From the NCBI GenBank assembly GCA_964019165.1, contig OZ025281.1, positions 9,290,388 to 9,354,387 of the forward strand: a DNA stretch of 64,000 nt. Direction: 5' to 3'. This DNA comes from Mastigias papua (taxonomy: Eukaryota; Cnidaria; Scyphozoa; Rhizostomeae; Mastigiidae). The notes below the pieces were generated by a model. It did no database searches and was not told where the DNA came from. It worked only from the letters and a program-made list of their open reading frames with translations. Shown piece after piece: positions 37,432 through 49,576 of this stretch; the stretch's first letter is position 1, and each line of letters opens with the position of its first letter. Made by a program: the position numbers and the translations under genes.

Positions 37432-39458
37432 GATATGACTGTGACTGGTCCAGGCAAATGGCTTGCCTGCCTGCTTCCAATACTCACTCACTCACTCAAT
37501 CACTCGGTCACTCGGCCGCTCAGTCAATCTGGACATAGATCTACCACTCGGCCAGCTCTACCAGTACCCTACCACTTGGCAGGCCCTACCAGTAGGCCTT
37601 CCACCGCTCTTGCAACTGTTCTGCTTCCAGTCCTGCCTGCCAATAGGCCTGCTAGCCTGCTACTCTTCCTGCCAATAGGCCTGCCTGCATGCCTGCCGAT
37701 TAGCCTGCTTGCCTGCTCATACACTTGCAAATAGGCCTACCTGCCGATATGATTGTGACTGGTACAGGCAAATGGCTTGCCTGCCTGCTTCCAATACTCA
37801 TTCACTCACTCACTCAGTCACTCGGTCACTCGGTCACTCAGTCAGTCTGGCAATAGGTCTACCACTCGGCCAGCTCTACCAGTACCCTACCACTTGGCTG
37901 GCCCTACCAGTAGGCCTACCACCGCTCTTGCAACTGTTCTGCTTGCAGTCCTGCCTGCCAATAGGCCTGCTAGCCTGCTACTTTGCCTGCCAATAGGCCT
38001 GCCTGCATGCCTGCCGATAAGCCTGCTTGCCTGCTCATACACCTGCAAATAGGCCTACCTGCCGATATGATTGTGACTGGTCCAGGCAAATGGCTTGCCT
38101 GCCTGCTTCCAATACTCACTCACTCACTCACTCACTCACTCACTCACTCACTCACTCACTCACTCACTCACTCAGTCACTCGGTCACTCGCTCACTCGCT
38201 CACTCAGTCAGTCTGTCAATAGGTCTACCACTTGGCCAGCCCTACCAGTGGCCTACCACATGGCCAGCCCTACCAGTAGCCTACCACTTGGCTGACCCTA
38301 CCAGTAAGCCTACCACCGCTCCTGCAACTATTCTGCCGCCAGTCCTGCCTGCCAATAGGCTTCTAGCCTGCTACTTCGCCTGCCAATAGGCCTGCCGATA
38401 AGCCTGCTTGCCTGCTCATACACCTGCAAATAGGCCTACCTGCCGATATGACTGTGACTGGTCCAGGCAAATTGCTTGCCTTCCTACTTCCAATACTCAC
38501 TCACTCACTCAGTCAATCGATCACTCGGTCACTCAGTCAGTCTGGCAATGGGTCTACCACTCGGCCAGCCCTACCAGTAGGCAACCACTTGGCTGGCCCT
38601 ACCAGTAGGCCTACCACCGCTCCTGCAACTGTTCTGCCTCCAGTCCTGCCTGCCAATAGGCCTGCTAGCCTGCTACTTCGCCTGCCAATAGGCCTGCCGA
38701 TAAGCCTGCTTGCCTGCTCATACACCTGCAGATAGTCCTACCTGCCGATATGACTGTGACTGGTCCAGGCAAATTGCTTGCCTTCCTACTTCCAATACTG
38801 ACTCACTCACTCAGACAATCGATCTCTCAGTCACTCAGTCAGTCTGGCAATGGGTCTACCACTCGGCCAGCCCTACCAGTAGGCAACCACTTGGCTGGCC
38901 CTACCAGTAGGCCTACCACCGCTCCTGCAACTGTTCTGCCTCCAGTCCTGCCTGCCAATAGGCCTGCTAGCCTGCTACTTTGCCTGCCAATAGGCCTGCC
39001 TGCATGCCTGCCGATAAGCCTGCTTGCCTGCTCATACACCTGCAAATAGGCCTACCTGCCGATATGACTGTCACTGGTCCAGGCAAATGGCTTGCCTGCC
39101 TGCCTCCAATACTCACTCACTCACTCAGTCACTCGGTCACTCGGTCACTTAGTCAGTCTGGCAATAGGTCTACCACTCGGCCAGCCCTACCAGTGGTCTT
39201 CCACTGGGCCAGCCCTACCAGTGGTCTACCACTCGGCCAGCCCTACCTGTGGCCTACCACTTGGCCAGACCTACCAGTAGCCTACCACTTGGCTGGCCCT
39301 ACCAGTAGGCCTACCACCGCTCCTGCCACTGTTCTGCCTCCAGTCCTGAATGCCAATAGGCCTGCTAGCCTGTTACTTTGCCTGCAAATAGGCCTGCCTG
39401 CATGCCTGCCGATAACCCTGCTTGCCTGCTCATACACCTGGAAATAGGCCTACCTGCC
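37432..39458 (+). repeat. Six-monomer block delta, copy 1
   Basis: Spacings 314, 318, 381, 302, 314 and 398 match 44382-46396 (314, 318, 369, 302, 314, 398) at offsets of 6950 then 6938. The 12-bp change is in the CACT tract of the third monomer. The block overlaps the last three monomers of beta, so block boundaries in this region are nested rather than end to end. Confidence 0.85.
38114..38174 (+). repeat. Expanded (CACT)n run, 61 bp
   Basis: About 15 uninterrupted CACT words in the last monomer of beta copy 1, followed by CAGTCACTCGG and two GCTCACTC words. Confidence 0.9.
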
Positions 39459-40034
39459 GATATGACTGTGACTGGTCCAGGCAAATGGCTTGCCTGCCTG
39501 CTTCCAATACTCACTCACTCACTCAGTCACTCGGTCACTCGGTCACTCAGTCAGTCTGGCAATAGGTCTACCACTCGGCCAGACCTACCAGTGGCCTACC
39601 ACTTGGGCAGCCCTACCAGTAGGCCTACCACCGCTCCTGCAACTGATCTGCCTCCAGTCGTGCCTGCCACTAGGCCTGCTAGCGTTCTACTTTGCCTGCC
39701 ACTAGGCCTGCCGATAAGCCTGCTTGCCTGCTCATACACCTGCAAATAGGCCTACCTGCCGATATGACTGTGACTGGTCCAGGCAAATGGCTTGCCTGCC
39801 TGCCTCCAATACTCACTCACTCACTCAGTCACTCGGTCACTCGGTCACTCAGTCAGTCTGGCAATAGGTCTACCACTCGGCCAGCCCTAGCAGTAGGCCT
39901 ACCACCGCTCCTGCAACTGTTCTGCCTCCAGTCCTGCCTGCCAATAGGCCTGCTAGCCTGCTACTTTGCGTGCCAATAGGCCTGCCGATAAGCCTGCTTG
40001 CCTGCTCATACACCTGCAAATAGGCCTACCTGCC
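38747..40034 (+). repeat. Four-monomer block zeta, copy 1 (314, 398, 302, 274 bp)
   Basis: The same series occurs at 59740-61026 (314, 398, 302, 273), at an offset of 20993 through the first three monomers. Shared rare states are CTGTCACTGG after the anchor (39061, 60054), CCTACCTGTGGCC and CACCTGGAAATAGG. The 274-bp monomer is one of the shortest, with a single complete 28-bp unit. Confidence 0.85.
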
Positions 40035-40383
40035 GATATGACTGTGACTGGTCCAGCCAAATGGCTTGCCTGCCTGCTTCCAATACTCACTCACTCACTC
40101 ACTCACTCACTCAGTCACTCGGTCACTCGGTCACTCGGTCACTCAGTCAGTCTGGCAATAGGACTACCACTTGGCCAGCCCTACCAGTGGCCTACCACTC
40201 GGCCAGCCCTACCTGTAGCCTACCACTTGGCTGACCCTACCAGTAAGCCTACCACCGCTCCTGCAACTATTCTGCCGCCAGTCCTGCCTGCCAATAGGCT
40301 TCTAGCCTGCTACTTTGCCTGCCAATAGGCCTGCCGATAAGCCTGCTTGCCTGCTCATACACCTGCAAATAGGCCTACCTGCC

Positions 40384-41870
40384 GATATGACTGTGACTGG
40401 TCCAGGCAAATGGCTTGCCTGCCTGCTTCTAATACTCACTCACTCACTCACTCACTCACTCACTCACTCAGTCACTCAGTCACTCGGTCACTCGGTCACT
40501 CGCTCACTCAGTCAGTCTGGCAATAGGTCTACCACTCGGCCAGCCCTACCAGTGGTCTACCACTCGGCCAGCCCTACCAGTAGCCTACCACTTGGCTGAC
40601 CCTACCAGTAGGCCTACCACCGCTCCTGCAACTGTTCTGCCTCCAGTCCTGCCTGCCACTAAGCCTGCTAGCCTGCTACTTTGCTTGCCAATAGGCCTGC
40701 ATGCATGCCTGCCGATAAGCCTGCTTGCCTGCTCATACACCTGCAAATAGGCCTACCAGCCGATATGACTGTGACTTGTACAGGCAAATGGCTTGCCTGC
40801 CTGCTTCCAATACTCACTCACTCACTCACTCACTCACTCACTCACTCACTCACTCACTCACTCACTCAGTCACTCGGTCACTCGGTCACTCGGTCACTCA
40901 GTCAGTCTGGCAATAAGTCTACCACTCGGCCAGCCCTACCAGTGGCCTACCACTCGGCCAACCCTACCAGTAGCCTACAACTTGGATGGCCTTACCAGTA
41001 GGCGTACCACTGCTCCTGCAACTGTTCTGCCTCCAGTCCTGCCTGCCAATAGGCCTGCTAGCCTGCTACTTTGCCTGCAAATAGGCCTGCCGATAAACCT
41101 GCTTGCCTGCTCATACACCTGCAAATAGGCCTACTTGCCGATATGACTGTGACTGGTCCAGGCAAATGGCTTGCCTGCCAGCTTCCAATACTCACTCACT
41201 CACTCACTCACTCACTCACTCACTCAGTCACTCGGTCACTCGGTCACTCGGTCACTCAGTCAGTCTGGCAATAAGTCTACCACTCGGCCAGCCCTACCAG
41301 TGGCCTACCACTCGGCCAACCCTACCAGTAGCCTACAACTTGGATGGCCTTACCAGTAGGCCTACCACCGCTCTTGCAACTGTTCTGCCTCCAGTCCTGC
41401 CTGCCAATAGGCCTGCTAGCCTGCTACTTTGCCTGCCAATAGGCCTGCCTGCATGCCTGCCGATAAGCCTGCTTGCCTGCTCATACACCTGCAAATAGGC
41501 CTACCTGCCGATATGATTGTGACTGGTCCTGGCAAGTGGGTTGCCTGCCTGCTTCCAATACTCACTCACTCACTCACTCACTCACTCACTCACTCACTCA
41601 CTCACTCAGTCACTCGGTCGCTCGGTCACTCAGTCAGTCTGGCAATAAGTCTACCACTCGGCCAGCCTTACAAGTGGCCTACCACTCGGCCAGCCCTACC
41701 AGTAGCCTACCACTTGTCTGGCCCTACCAGTAAGCCTACCACCGCTCCTGCAACTATTCTGCCGCCAGTCCTGCCTGCCAATAGGCTTCTAGCCTGCTAC
41801 TTTGCCTGCCAATAGGCCTGCCGATAAGCCTGCTTGCCTGCTCATACACCTGCAAATAGGCCTACCTGCC
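40384..41870 (+). repeat. Four-monomer tandem block, copy 1 (1487 bp)
   Basis: Spacings are 378, 378, 370 and 361. The block is followed directly by a second copy at 41871 (394, 382, 377, 358). Diagnostic shared states are GCTTCTAATACTC in monomer 1, GACTTGTACAGG in monomer 2, GCCAGCTTCC with AACTTGGATGGCCTTACC in monomer 3, and GGTCCTGGCAAGTGG in monomer 4. Confidence 0.87.
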
Positions 41871-43381
41871 GATATGACTGTGACTGGTCCAGGCAAATGG
41901 CTTGCCTGCCTGCTTCTAATACTCACTCACTCACTCACTCACTCACTCACTCACTCACTCACTCACTCACTCAGTCACTCAGTCACTCGGTCACTCGCTC
42001 ACTCGCTCACTCAGTCAGTCTGGCAATAGGTCTACCACTTGGCCAGCCCTACCAGTGGTCTACCACTCGGCCAGCCCTACCAGTAGCCTACCACTTGGCT
42101 GACCCTACCAGTAGGCCTACCACCGCTCCTGCAACTGTTCTGCCTCCAGTCCTGCCTGCCACTAAGCCTGCTAGCCTGCTACTTTGCTTGCCAATAGGCC
42201 TGCATGCATGCCTGCCGATAAGCCTGCTTGCCTGCTCATACACCTGCAAATAGGCCTACCAGCCGATATGACTGTGACTTGTACAGGCAAATGGCTTGCC
42301 TGCCTGCTTCCAATACTCACTCACTCACTCACTCACTCACTCACTCACTCACTCACTCACTCACTCACTCACTCAGTCACTCGGTCACTCGGTCACTCGG
42401 TCACTCAGTCAGTCTGGCAATAAGTCTACCACTCGGCCAGCCCTACCAGTGGCCTACCACTCGGCCAACCCTACCAGTAGCCTACAACTTGGATGGCCTT
42501 ACCAGTAGGCGTACCACTGCTCCTGAAACTGTTCTGCCTCCAGTCCTGCCTGCCAATAGGCCTGCTAGCCTGCTACTTTGCCTGCAAATAGGCCTGCCGA
42601 TAAACCTGCTTGCCTGCTCATACACCTGCAAATAGGCCTACCTGCCGATATGACTGTGACTGGTCCAGGCAAATGGCTTGCCTGCCAGCTTCCAATACTC
42701 ACTCACTCACTCACTCACTCACTCACTCACTCAGTCACTCGGTCACTCGGTCACTCGGTCACTCGGTCACTCAGTCAGTCTGGCAATAAGTCTACCACTC
42801 GGCCAGCCCTACCAGTGGCCTACCACTCGGCCAACCCTACCAGTAGCCTACAACTTGGATGGCCTTACCAGTAGGCCTACCACCGCTCTTGCAACTGTTC
42901 TGCCTCCAGTCCTGCCTGCCAATAGGCCTGCTAGCCTGCTACTTTGCCTGCCAATAGGCCTGCCTGCATGCCTGCCGATAAGCCTGCTTGCCTGCTCATA
43001 CACCTGCAAATAGGCCTACTGCCGATATGATTGTGACTGGTCCTGGCAAGTGGGTTGCCTGCCTGCTTCCAATACTCACTCACTCACTCACTCACTCACT
43101 CACTCACTCACTCACTCAGTCACTCGGTCGCTCGGTCACTCAGTCAGTCTGGCAATAAGTCTACCACTCGGCCAGCCTTACAAGTGGCCTACCACTCGGC
43201 CAGCCCTACCAGTAGCCTACCACTTGTCTGGCCCTACCAGTAGGCGTACCACCGCTCCTGCAACTGTTCTGCCTCCAGTCCTGCCTGCCAATAGGCCTGC
43301 TAGCCTGCTACTTTGCCTGCCAATAGGCCTGCCGATAAGCCTGCTTGCCTGCTCATACACCTGCAAATAGGCCTACCTGCC
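41871..43381 (+). repeat. Four-monomer tandem block, copy 2 (1511 bp)
   Basis: Spacings are 394, 382, 377 and 358, matching 40384-41870 in order and in diagnostic substitutions. The third monomer has lost one base (GGCCTACTGCCG near 43013-43024), giving the odd length 377. Other length differences are multiples of four and lie in the CACT tract, except at the end of the fourth monomer of copy 1, which carries a different right part. Confidence 0.87.
42315..42375 (+). repeat. Expanded (CACT)n run, 61 bp
   Basis: About 15 CACT words in the second monomer of tetramer copy 2. The matching tract in copy 1 is 57 bp (40812-40868). Confidence 0.9.
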
Positions 43382-44381
43382 GATATGACTGTGACTGGTC
43401 CAGGCAAATGGCTTGCCTGCCTGCTTCCAATACTCACTCACTCACTCACTCACTCACTCACTCAGTCACTCAGTCACTCGGTCACTCGGTCACTCGCTCA
43501 CTCAGTCAGTCTGGCAATAGGTCTACCACTCGGCCAGCCCTACCAGTGGCCTACCACTTGGCTGACCCTACCAGTAAGCCTACCACCGCTCCTGCACCTA
43601 TTCTGCCGCCAGTCCTGCCTGCCAATAGGCTTCTATCCTGCTACTTTGCCTGCCAATAGGCCTGCCGATAAGCCTGCTTGCCTGCTCATACACCTGCAAA
43701 TAGGCCTACCTGCCGATATGACTGTGACTGGTCCAGGCAAATGGCTTGCCTGCCTGCTTCCAATACTCACTCACTCACTCACTCACTCACTCACTCACTC
43801 ACTCACTCAGTCACTCGGTCACTCGCTCACTCGCTCACTCAGTCAGTCTGTCAATAGGTCTACCACTTGGCCAGCCCTACCAGTGGCCTACCACATGGCC
43901 AGCCCTACCAGTAGCCTACCACTTGGCTGACCCTACCAGTAAGCCTACCACCGCTCCTGCAACTATTCTGCCGCCAGTCCTGCCTGCCAATAGGCTTCTA
44001 GCCTGCTACTTCGCCTGCCAATAGGCCTGCCGATAAGCCTGCTTGCCTGCTCATACACCTGCAAATAGGCCTACCTGCCGATATGACTGTGACTGGTCCA
44101 GGCAAATTGCTTGCCTTCCTACTTCCAATACTCACTCACTCACTCAGTCAATCGATCACTCGGTCACTCAGTCAGTCTGGCAATGGGTCTACCACTCGGC
44201 CAGCCCTACCAGTAGGCAACCACTTGGCTGGCCCTACCAGTAGGCCTACCACCGCTCCTGCAACTGTTCTGCCTCCAGTCCTGCCTGCCAATAGGCCTGC
44301 TAGCCTGCTACTTCGCCTGCCAATAGGCCTGCCGATAAGCCTGCTTGCCTGCTCATACACCTGCAGATAGTCCTACCTGCC
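43382..44381 (+). repeat. Mosaic of three monomers (333, 365, 302 bp)
   Basis: The first matches 36010, 47125 and 55325. The second joins a left part of the 43.4-kb type to a right part with GTCTGTCAATAGG and CCACATGGCC, as in 38064 and 45014. The third is the CCTTCCTACTTCC / CAATCGATC form and is followed by a delta copy that itself begins with a switched left part (GCCAGCTTCC near 44411). Confidence 0.72.
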
Positions 44382-46396
44382 GATATGACTGTGACTGGTC
44401 CAGGCAAATGGCTTGCCTGCCAGCTTCCAATACTCACTCACTCACTCAATCACTCGGTCACTCGGCCGCTCAGTCAATCTGGACATAGATCTACCACTCG
44501 GCCAGCTCTACCAGTACCCTACCACTTGGCAGGCCCTACCAGTAGGCCTTCCACCGCTCTTGCAACTGTTCTGCTTCCAGTCCTGCCTGCCAATAGGCCT
44601 GCTAGCCTGCTACTCTTCCTGCCAATAGGCCTGCCTGCATGCCTGCCGATTAGCCTGCTTGCCTGCTCATACACTTGCAAATAGGCCTACCTGCCGATAT
44701 GATTGTGACTGGTACAGGCAAATGGCTTGCCTGCCTGCTTCCAATACTCATTCACTCACTCACTCAGTCACTCGGTCACTCGGTCACTCAGTCAGTCTGG
44801 CAATAGGTCTACCACTCGGCCAGCTCTACCAGTACCCTACCACTTGGCTGGCCCTACCAGTAGGCCTACCACCGCTCTTGCAACTGTTCTGCTTGCAGTC
44901 CTGCCTGCCAATAGGCCTGCTAGCCTGCTACTTTGCCTGCCAATAGGCCTGCCTGCATGCCTGCCGATAAGCCTGCTTGCCTGCTCATACACCTGCAAAT
45001 AGGCCTACCTGCCGATATGATTGTGACTGGTCCAGGCAAATGGCTTGCCTGCCTGCTTCCAATACTCACTCACTCACTCACTCACTCACTCACTCACTCA
45101 CTCACTCACTCAGTCACTCGGTCACTTGCTCACTCGCTCACTCAGTCAGTCTGTCAATAGGTCTACCACTTGGCCAGCCCTACCAGTGGCCTACCACATG
45201 GCCAGCCCTACCAGTAGCCTACCACTTGGCTGACCCTACCAGTAAGCCTACCACCGCTCCTGCAACTATTCTGCCGCCAGTCCTGCCTGCCAATAGGCTT
45301 CTAGCCTGCTACTTCGCCTGCCAATAGGCCTGCCGATAAGCCTGCTTGCCTGCTCATACACCTGCAAATAGGCCTACCTGCCGATATGACTGTGACTGGT
45401 CCAGGCAAATTGCTTGCCTTCCTACTTCCAATACTCACTCACTCACTCAGTCAATCGATCACTCGGTCACTCAGTCAGTCTGGCAATGGGTCTACCACTC
45501 GGCCAGCCCTACCAGTAGGCAACCACTTGGCTGGCCCTACCAGTAGGCCTACCACCGCTCCTGCAACTGTTCTGCCTCCAGTCCTGCCTGCCAATAGGCC
45601 TGCTAGCCTGCTACTTCGCCTGCCAATAGGCCTGCCGATAAGCCTGCTTGCCTGCTCATACACCTGCAGATAGTCCTACCTGCCGATATGACTGTGACTG
45701 GTCCAGGCAAATTGCTTGCCTTCCTACTTCCAATACTGACTCACTCACTCAGACAATCGATCTCTCAGTCACTCAGTCAGTCTGGCAATGGGTCTACCAC
45801 TCGGCCAGCCCTACCAGTAGGCAACCACTTGGCTGGCCCTACCAGTAGGCCTACCACCGCTCCTGCAACTGTTCTGCCTCCAGTCCTGCCTGCCAATAGG
45901 CCTGCTAGCCTGCTACTTTGCCTGCCAATAGGCCTGCCTGCATGCCTGCCGATAAGCCTACTTGCCTGCTCATACACCTGCAAATAGGCCTACCTGCCGA
46001 TATGACTGTCACTGGTCCAGGCAAATGGCTTGCCTGCCTGCCTCCAATACTCACTCACTCACTCAGTCACTCGGTCACTCGGTCACTTAGTCAGTCTGGC
46101 AATAGGTCTACCACTCGGCCAGCCCTACCAGTGGTCTTCCACTGGGCCAGCCCTACCAGTGGTCTACCACTCGGCCAGCCCTACCTGTGGCCTACCACTT
46201 GGCCAGACCTACCAGTAGCCTACCACTTGGCTGGCCCTACCAGTAGGCCTACCACCGCTCCTGCCACTGTTCTGCCTCCAGTCCTGAATGCCAATAGGCC
46301 TGCTAGCCTGTTACTTTGCCTGCAAATAGGCCTGCCTGCATGCCTGCCGATAACCCTGCTTGCCTGCTCATACACCTGGAAATAGGCCTACCTGCC
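44382..46396 (+). repeat. Six-monomer block delta, copy 2
   Basis: Matches 37432-39458 monomer by monomer. The first monomer differs at its left end (GCCTGCCAGCTTCC instead of GCCTGCCTGCTTCC), showing that the breakpoint is in the short GCCT run. The third monomer has a shorter CACT tract and a GGTCACTTGC variant near 45121. Confidence 0.84.
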
Positions 46397-47461
46397 GATA
46401 TGACTGTGACTGGTCCAGGCAAATGGCTTGCCTGCCAGCTTCCAATACTCACTCACTCACTCACTCACTCACTCACTCACTCACTCAGTCACTCGGTCAC
46501 TCGGTCACTCGGTCACTCAGTCAGTCTGGCAATAAGTCTACCACTCGGCCAGCCCTACCAGTGGCCTACCACTCGGCCAACCCTACCAGTAGCCTACAAC
46601 TTGGATGGCCTTACCAGTAGGCCTACCACCGCTCTTGCAACTGTTCTGCCTCCAGTCCTGCCTGCCAATAGGCCTGCTAGCCTGCTACTTTGCCTGCCAA
46701 TAGGCCTGCCTGCATGCCTGCCGATAAGCCTGCTTGCCTGCTCATACACCTGCAAATAGGCCTACCTGCCGATATGATTGTGACTGGTCCTGGCAAGTGG
46801 GTTGCCTGCCTGCTTCCAATACTCACTCACTCACTCACTCACTCACTCACTCACTCACTCAGTCACTCGGTCGCTCGGTCACTCAGTCAGTCTGGCAATA
46901 AGTCTACCACTCGGCCAGCCTTACAAGTGGCCTACCACTCGGCCAGCCCTACCAGTAGCCTACCACTTGTCTGGCCCTACCAGTAGGCGTACCACCGCTC
47001 CTGCAACTGTTCTGCCTCCAGTCCTGCCTGCCAATAGGCCTGCTAGCCTGCTACTTTGCCTGCCAATAGGCCTGCCGATAAGCCTGCTTGCCTGCTCATA
47101 CACCTGCAAATAGGCCTACCTGCCGATATGACTGTGACTGGTCCAGGCAAATGGCTTGCCTGCCTGCTTCCAATACTCACTCACTCACTCACTCACTCAC
47201 TCACTCACTCAGTCACTCAGTCACTCGGTCACTCGGTCACTCGCTCACTCAGTCAGTCTGGCAATAGGTCTACCACTCGGCCAGCCCTACCAGTGGCCTA
47301 CCACTTGGCTGACCCTACCAGTAAGCCTACCACCGCTCCTGCACCTATTCTGCCGCCAGTCCTGCCTGCCAATAGGCTTCTATCCTGCTACTTTGCCTGC
47401 CAATAGGCCTGCCGATAAGCCTGCTTGCCTGCTCATACACCTGCAAATAGGCCTACCTGCC
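46397..47461 (+). repeat. Three monomers joining delta to beta-type sequence (374, 354, 337 bp)
   Basis: The three match 41140, 41510/54971 and 55325 respectively. The 46397 monomer has the zeta anchor context (CACCTGGAAATAGG upstream) but a right part of the AACTTGGATGGCCTTACC class, so a breakpoint lies near its start. Confidence 0.75.
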
Positions 47462-49576
47462 GATATGACTGTGACTGGTCCAGGCAAATGGCTTCCCTGC
47501 CTGCTTCCAATACTCACTCACTCACTCACTCACTCACTCACTCAGTCACTCAGTCACTCGGTCACTCGGTCACTCGCTCACTTAGTCAGTCTGGCAATAG
47601 GTCTACCACTCGGCCAGCCCTACCAGTGGTCTACCACTCGGCCAGCTCTACAAGTAGCCTACCACTTGTCTGGCCCTACCAGTAGGCCTACCACCGTTCT
47701 TGCAACTGGTCTGCCTCCAGTCCTGCCTGCCAATAGGCCTGCTAGCCTGCTACTTTGCCTGCCAATAGGCCTGCCTGCATGCCTGCCGATAAGCCTGCTT
47801 GCCTGCTCATACACCTGCAAATAGGCCTACCTGCCGATATGATTGTGACTGGTCCAGGCAAATGGCTTGCCTGCCTGCTTCCAATACTCACTCACTCACT
47901 CACTCAGTCACTCGGTCACTCGGTCACTCAGTCAGTCTGGCAATAGGTCTACCACTCGGCCAGCCCTACCAGTAGCCTACCACTTGGCTGGCCCTACCAG
48001 TAGGCCTACCACCGCTCCTGCAACTGTTCTGCCTCCAGTCCTGCCTGCCACTAAGCCTGCTAGCCTGCTACTTTGCTTGCCAATAGGCCTGCATGCATGC
48101 CTGCCGATAAGCCTGCTTGCCTGCTCATACACCTGCAAATAGGCCTACCAGCCGATATGATTGTGACTGGTCCAGGCACATGGCTTGCCTGCCTGCTTCC
48201 AATACTCACTCACTCACTCACTCACTCACTCAGTCACTCGGTGACTCGGTCACTCGCTCACTCAGTCAGTCTGGCAATAGGTCTGCCACTCGGCCAGCCC
48301 TAGCAGTAGCCTACCACTTGGCCAGCCCTACCAGTAGCCTACCACTTGCCTGGCCCTACCAGTAGGCCTACCACCGCTCCTGCAACTGTTCTGAGTCCAC
48401 TCTTGCCTGCCAATAAGCCTACTAGACTGCTACGTCGCCTACCAATAGGCCTGCCAGCCTGCCACTTTGCCTGCCACTATGCCTGCCAAAGGCCTGCCAA
48501 TAAGCCTGCTTGCCTGCTCATACACCTGCAAATAGGCCTACCTGCCGATATGACTGTGACTGGTCCAGGCAAATGGCTTGCCTGCCTGCTTCCAATACTC
48601 ACTCACTCACTCAATCACTCGGTCACTCGGCCGCTCAGTCAATCTGGACATAGATCTACCACTCGGCCAGCTCTACCAGTACCCTACCACTTGGCAGGCC
48701 CTACCAGTAGGCCTTCCACCGCTCTTGCAACTGTTCTGCTTCCAGTCCTGCCTGCCAATAGGCCTGCTAGCCTGCTACTCTTCCTGCCAATAGGCCTGCC
48801 TGCATGCCTGCCGATTAGCCTGCTTGCCTGCTCATACACTTGCAAATAGGCCTACCTGCCGATATGATTGTGACTGGTACAGGCAAATGGCTTGCCTGCC
48901 TGCTTCCAATACTCATTCACTCACTCACTCAGTCACTCGGTCACTCGGTCACTCAGTCAGTCTGGCAATAGGTCTACCACTCGGCCAGCTCTACCAGTAC
49001 CCTACCACTTGGCTGGCCCTACCAGTAGGCCTACCACCGCTCTTGCAACTGTTCTGCTTGCAGTCCTGCCTGCCAATAGGCCTGCTAGCCTGCTACTTTG
49101 CCTGCCAATAGGCCTGCCTGCATGCCTGCCGATAAGCCTGCTTGCCTGCTCATACACCTGCAAATAGGCCTACCTGCCGATATGATTGTGACTGGTCCAG
49201 GCAAATGGCTTGCCTGCCTGCTTCCAATACTCACTCACTCACTCACTCACTCACTCACTCACTCACTCACTCACTCACTCACTCACTCACTCACTCACTC
49301 ACTCAGTCACTCGGTCACTCGCTCACTCGCTCACTCAGTCAGTCTGTCAATAGGTCTACCACTTGGCCAGCCCTACCAGTGGCCTACCACATGGCCAGCC
49401 CTACCAGTAGCCTACCACTTGGCTGGCCCTACCAGTAGGCGTACCACCGCTCCTGCAACTGTTCTGCCTCCATTCCTGCCTGCCAATAGGCCTGCTAGCC
49501 TGCTACTTCGCCTGCCAATAGGCCTGCCGATAAGCCTGCTTGCCTGCTCATACACCTGCAAATAGGCCTACCTGCC
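47462..49576 (+). repeat. Third copy of the last six beta monomers
   Basis: Spacings 374, 318, 393, 314, 318 and 398 correspond to 36339-38444 and 55658-57752. Shared rare states include GGCACATGGC near 48176 (also 37057), CCACTCTTGCC, CTACGTCGCCTACC and the one-base loss GCCAAAGGCC. The last monomer holds the longest CACT run in the window. Confidence 0.87.
49229..49305 (+). repeat. Longest (CACT)n run, 77 bp
   Basis: About 19 uninterrupted in-phase CACT words before CAGTCACTCGG. The matching tracts in the other beta copies are 61 bp (38114-38174) and 57 bp (57425-57481), so this tract has changed length since the blocks were copied. Confidence 0.92.

Larger units (their letters stand above)
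32297..38444 (+). repeat. Higher-order block beta, copy 1 (18 monomers, 6148 bp)
   Basis: Spacings are 314, 382, 326, 318, 398, 314, 342, 302, 341, 314, 362, 329, 378, 318, 397, 314, 318 and 381. The same 18 monomers occur in the same order at 51644, about 19.3 kb downstream, with 4-bp-step differences in tract length. Rare shared states include anchor variants TATCACTGTTACTGG (33319, 52642), CCGGTATGAC (34691, 54014) and CCGAAATGAC (35334, 54657). Similarity starts slightly upstream, near 32190. Confidence 0.9.

Noticed and set aside
47156..47824. Open reading frame of 222 codons with THSLTHSLTQSLSHS-type repeats
   Set aside because: The peptide repeat is a translation of (CACT)n and CAGT words; any tetranucleotide run free of stops gives a 12-base peptide period. 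No independent coding evidence.
49229..49305. Long (CACT)n run as sequencing error
   Set aside because: Runs of several lengths occur in independent monomers and block copies, always in whole words, so variation is expected. Exact word number at any one site may still be wrong.
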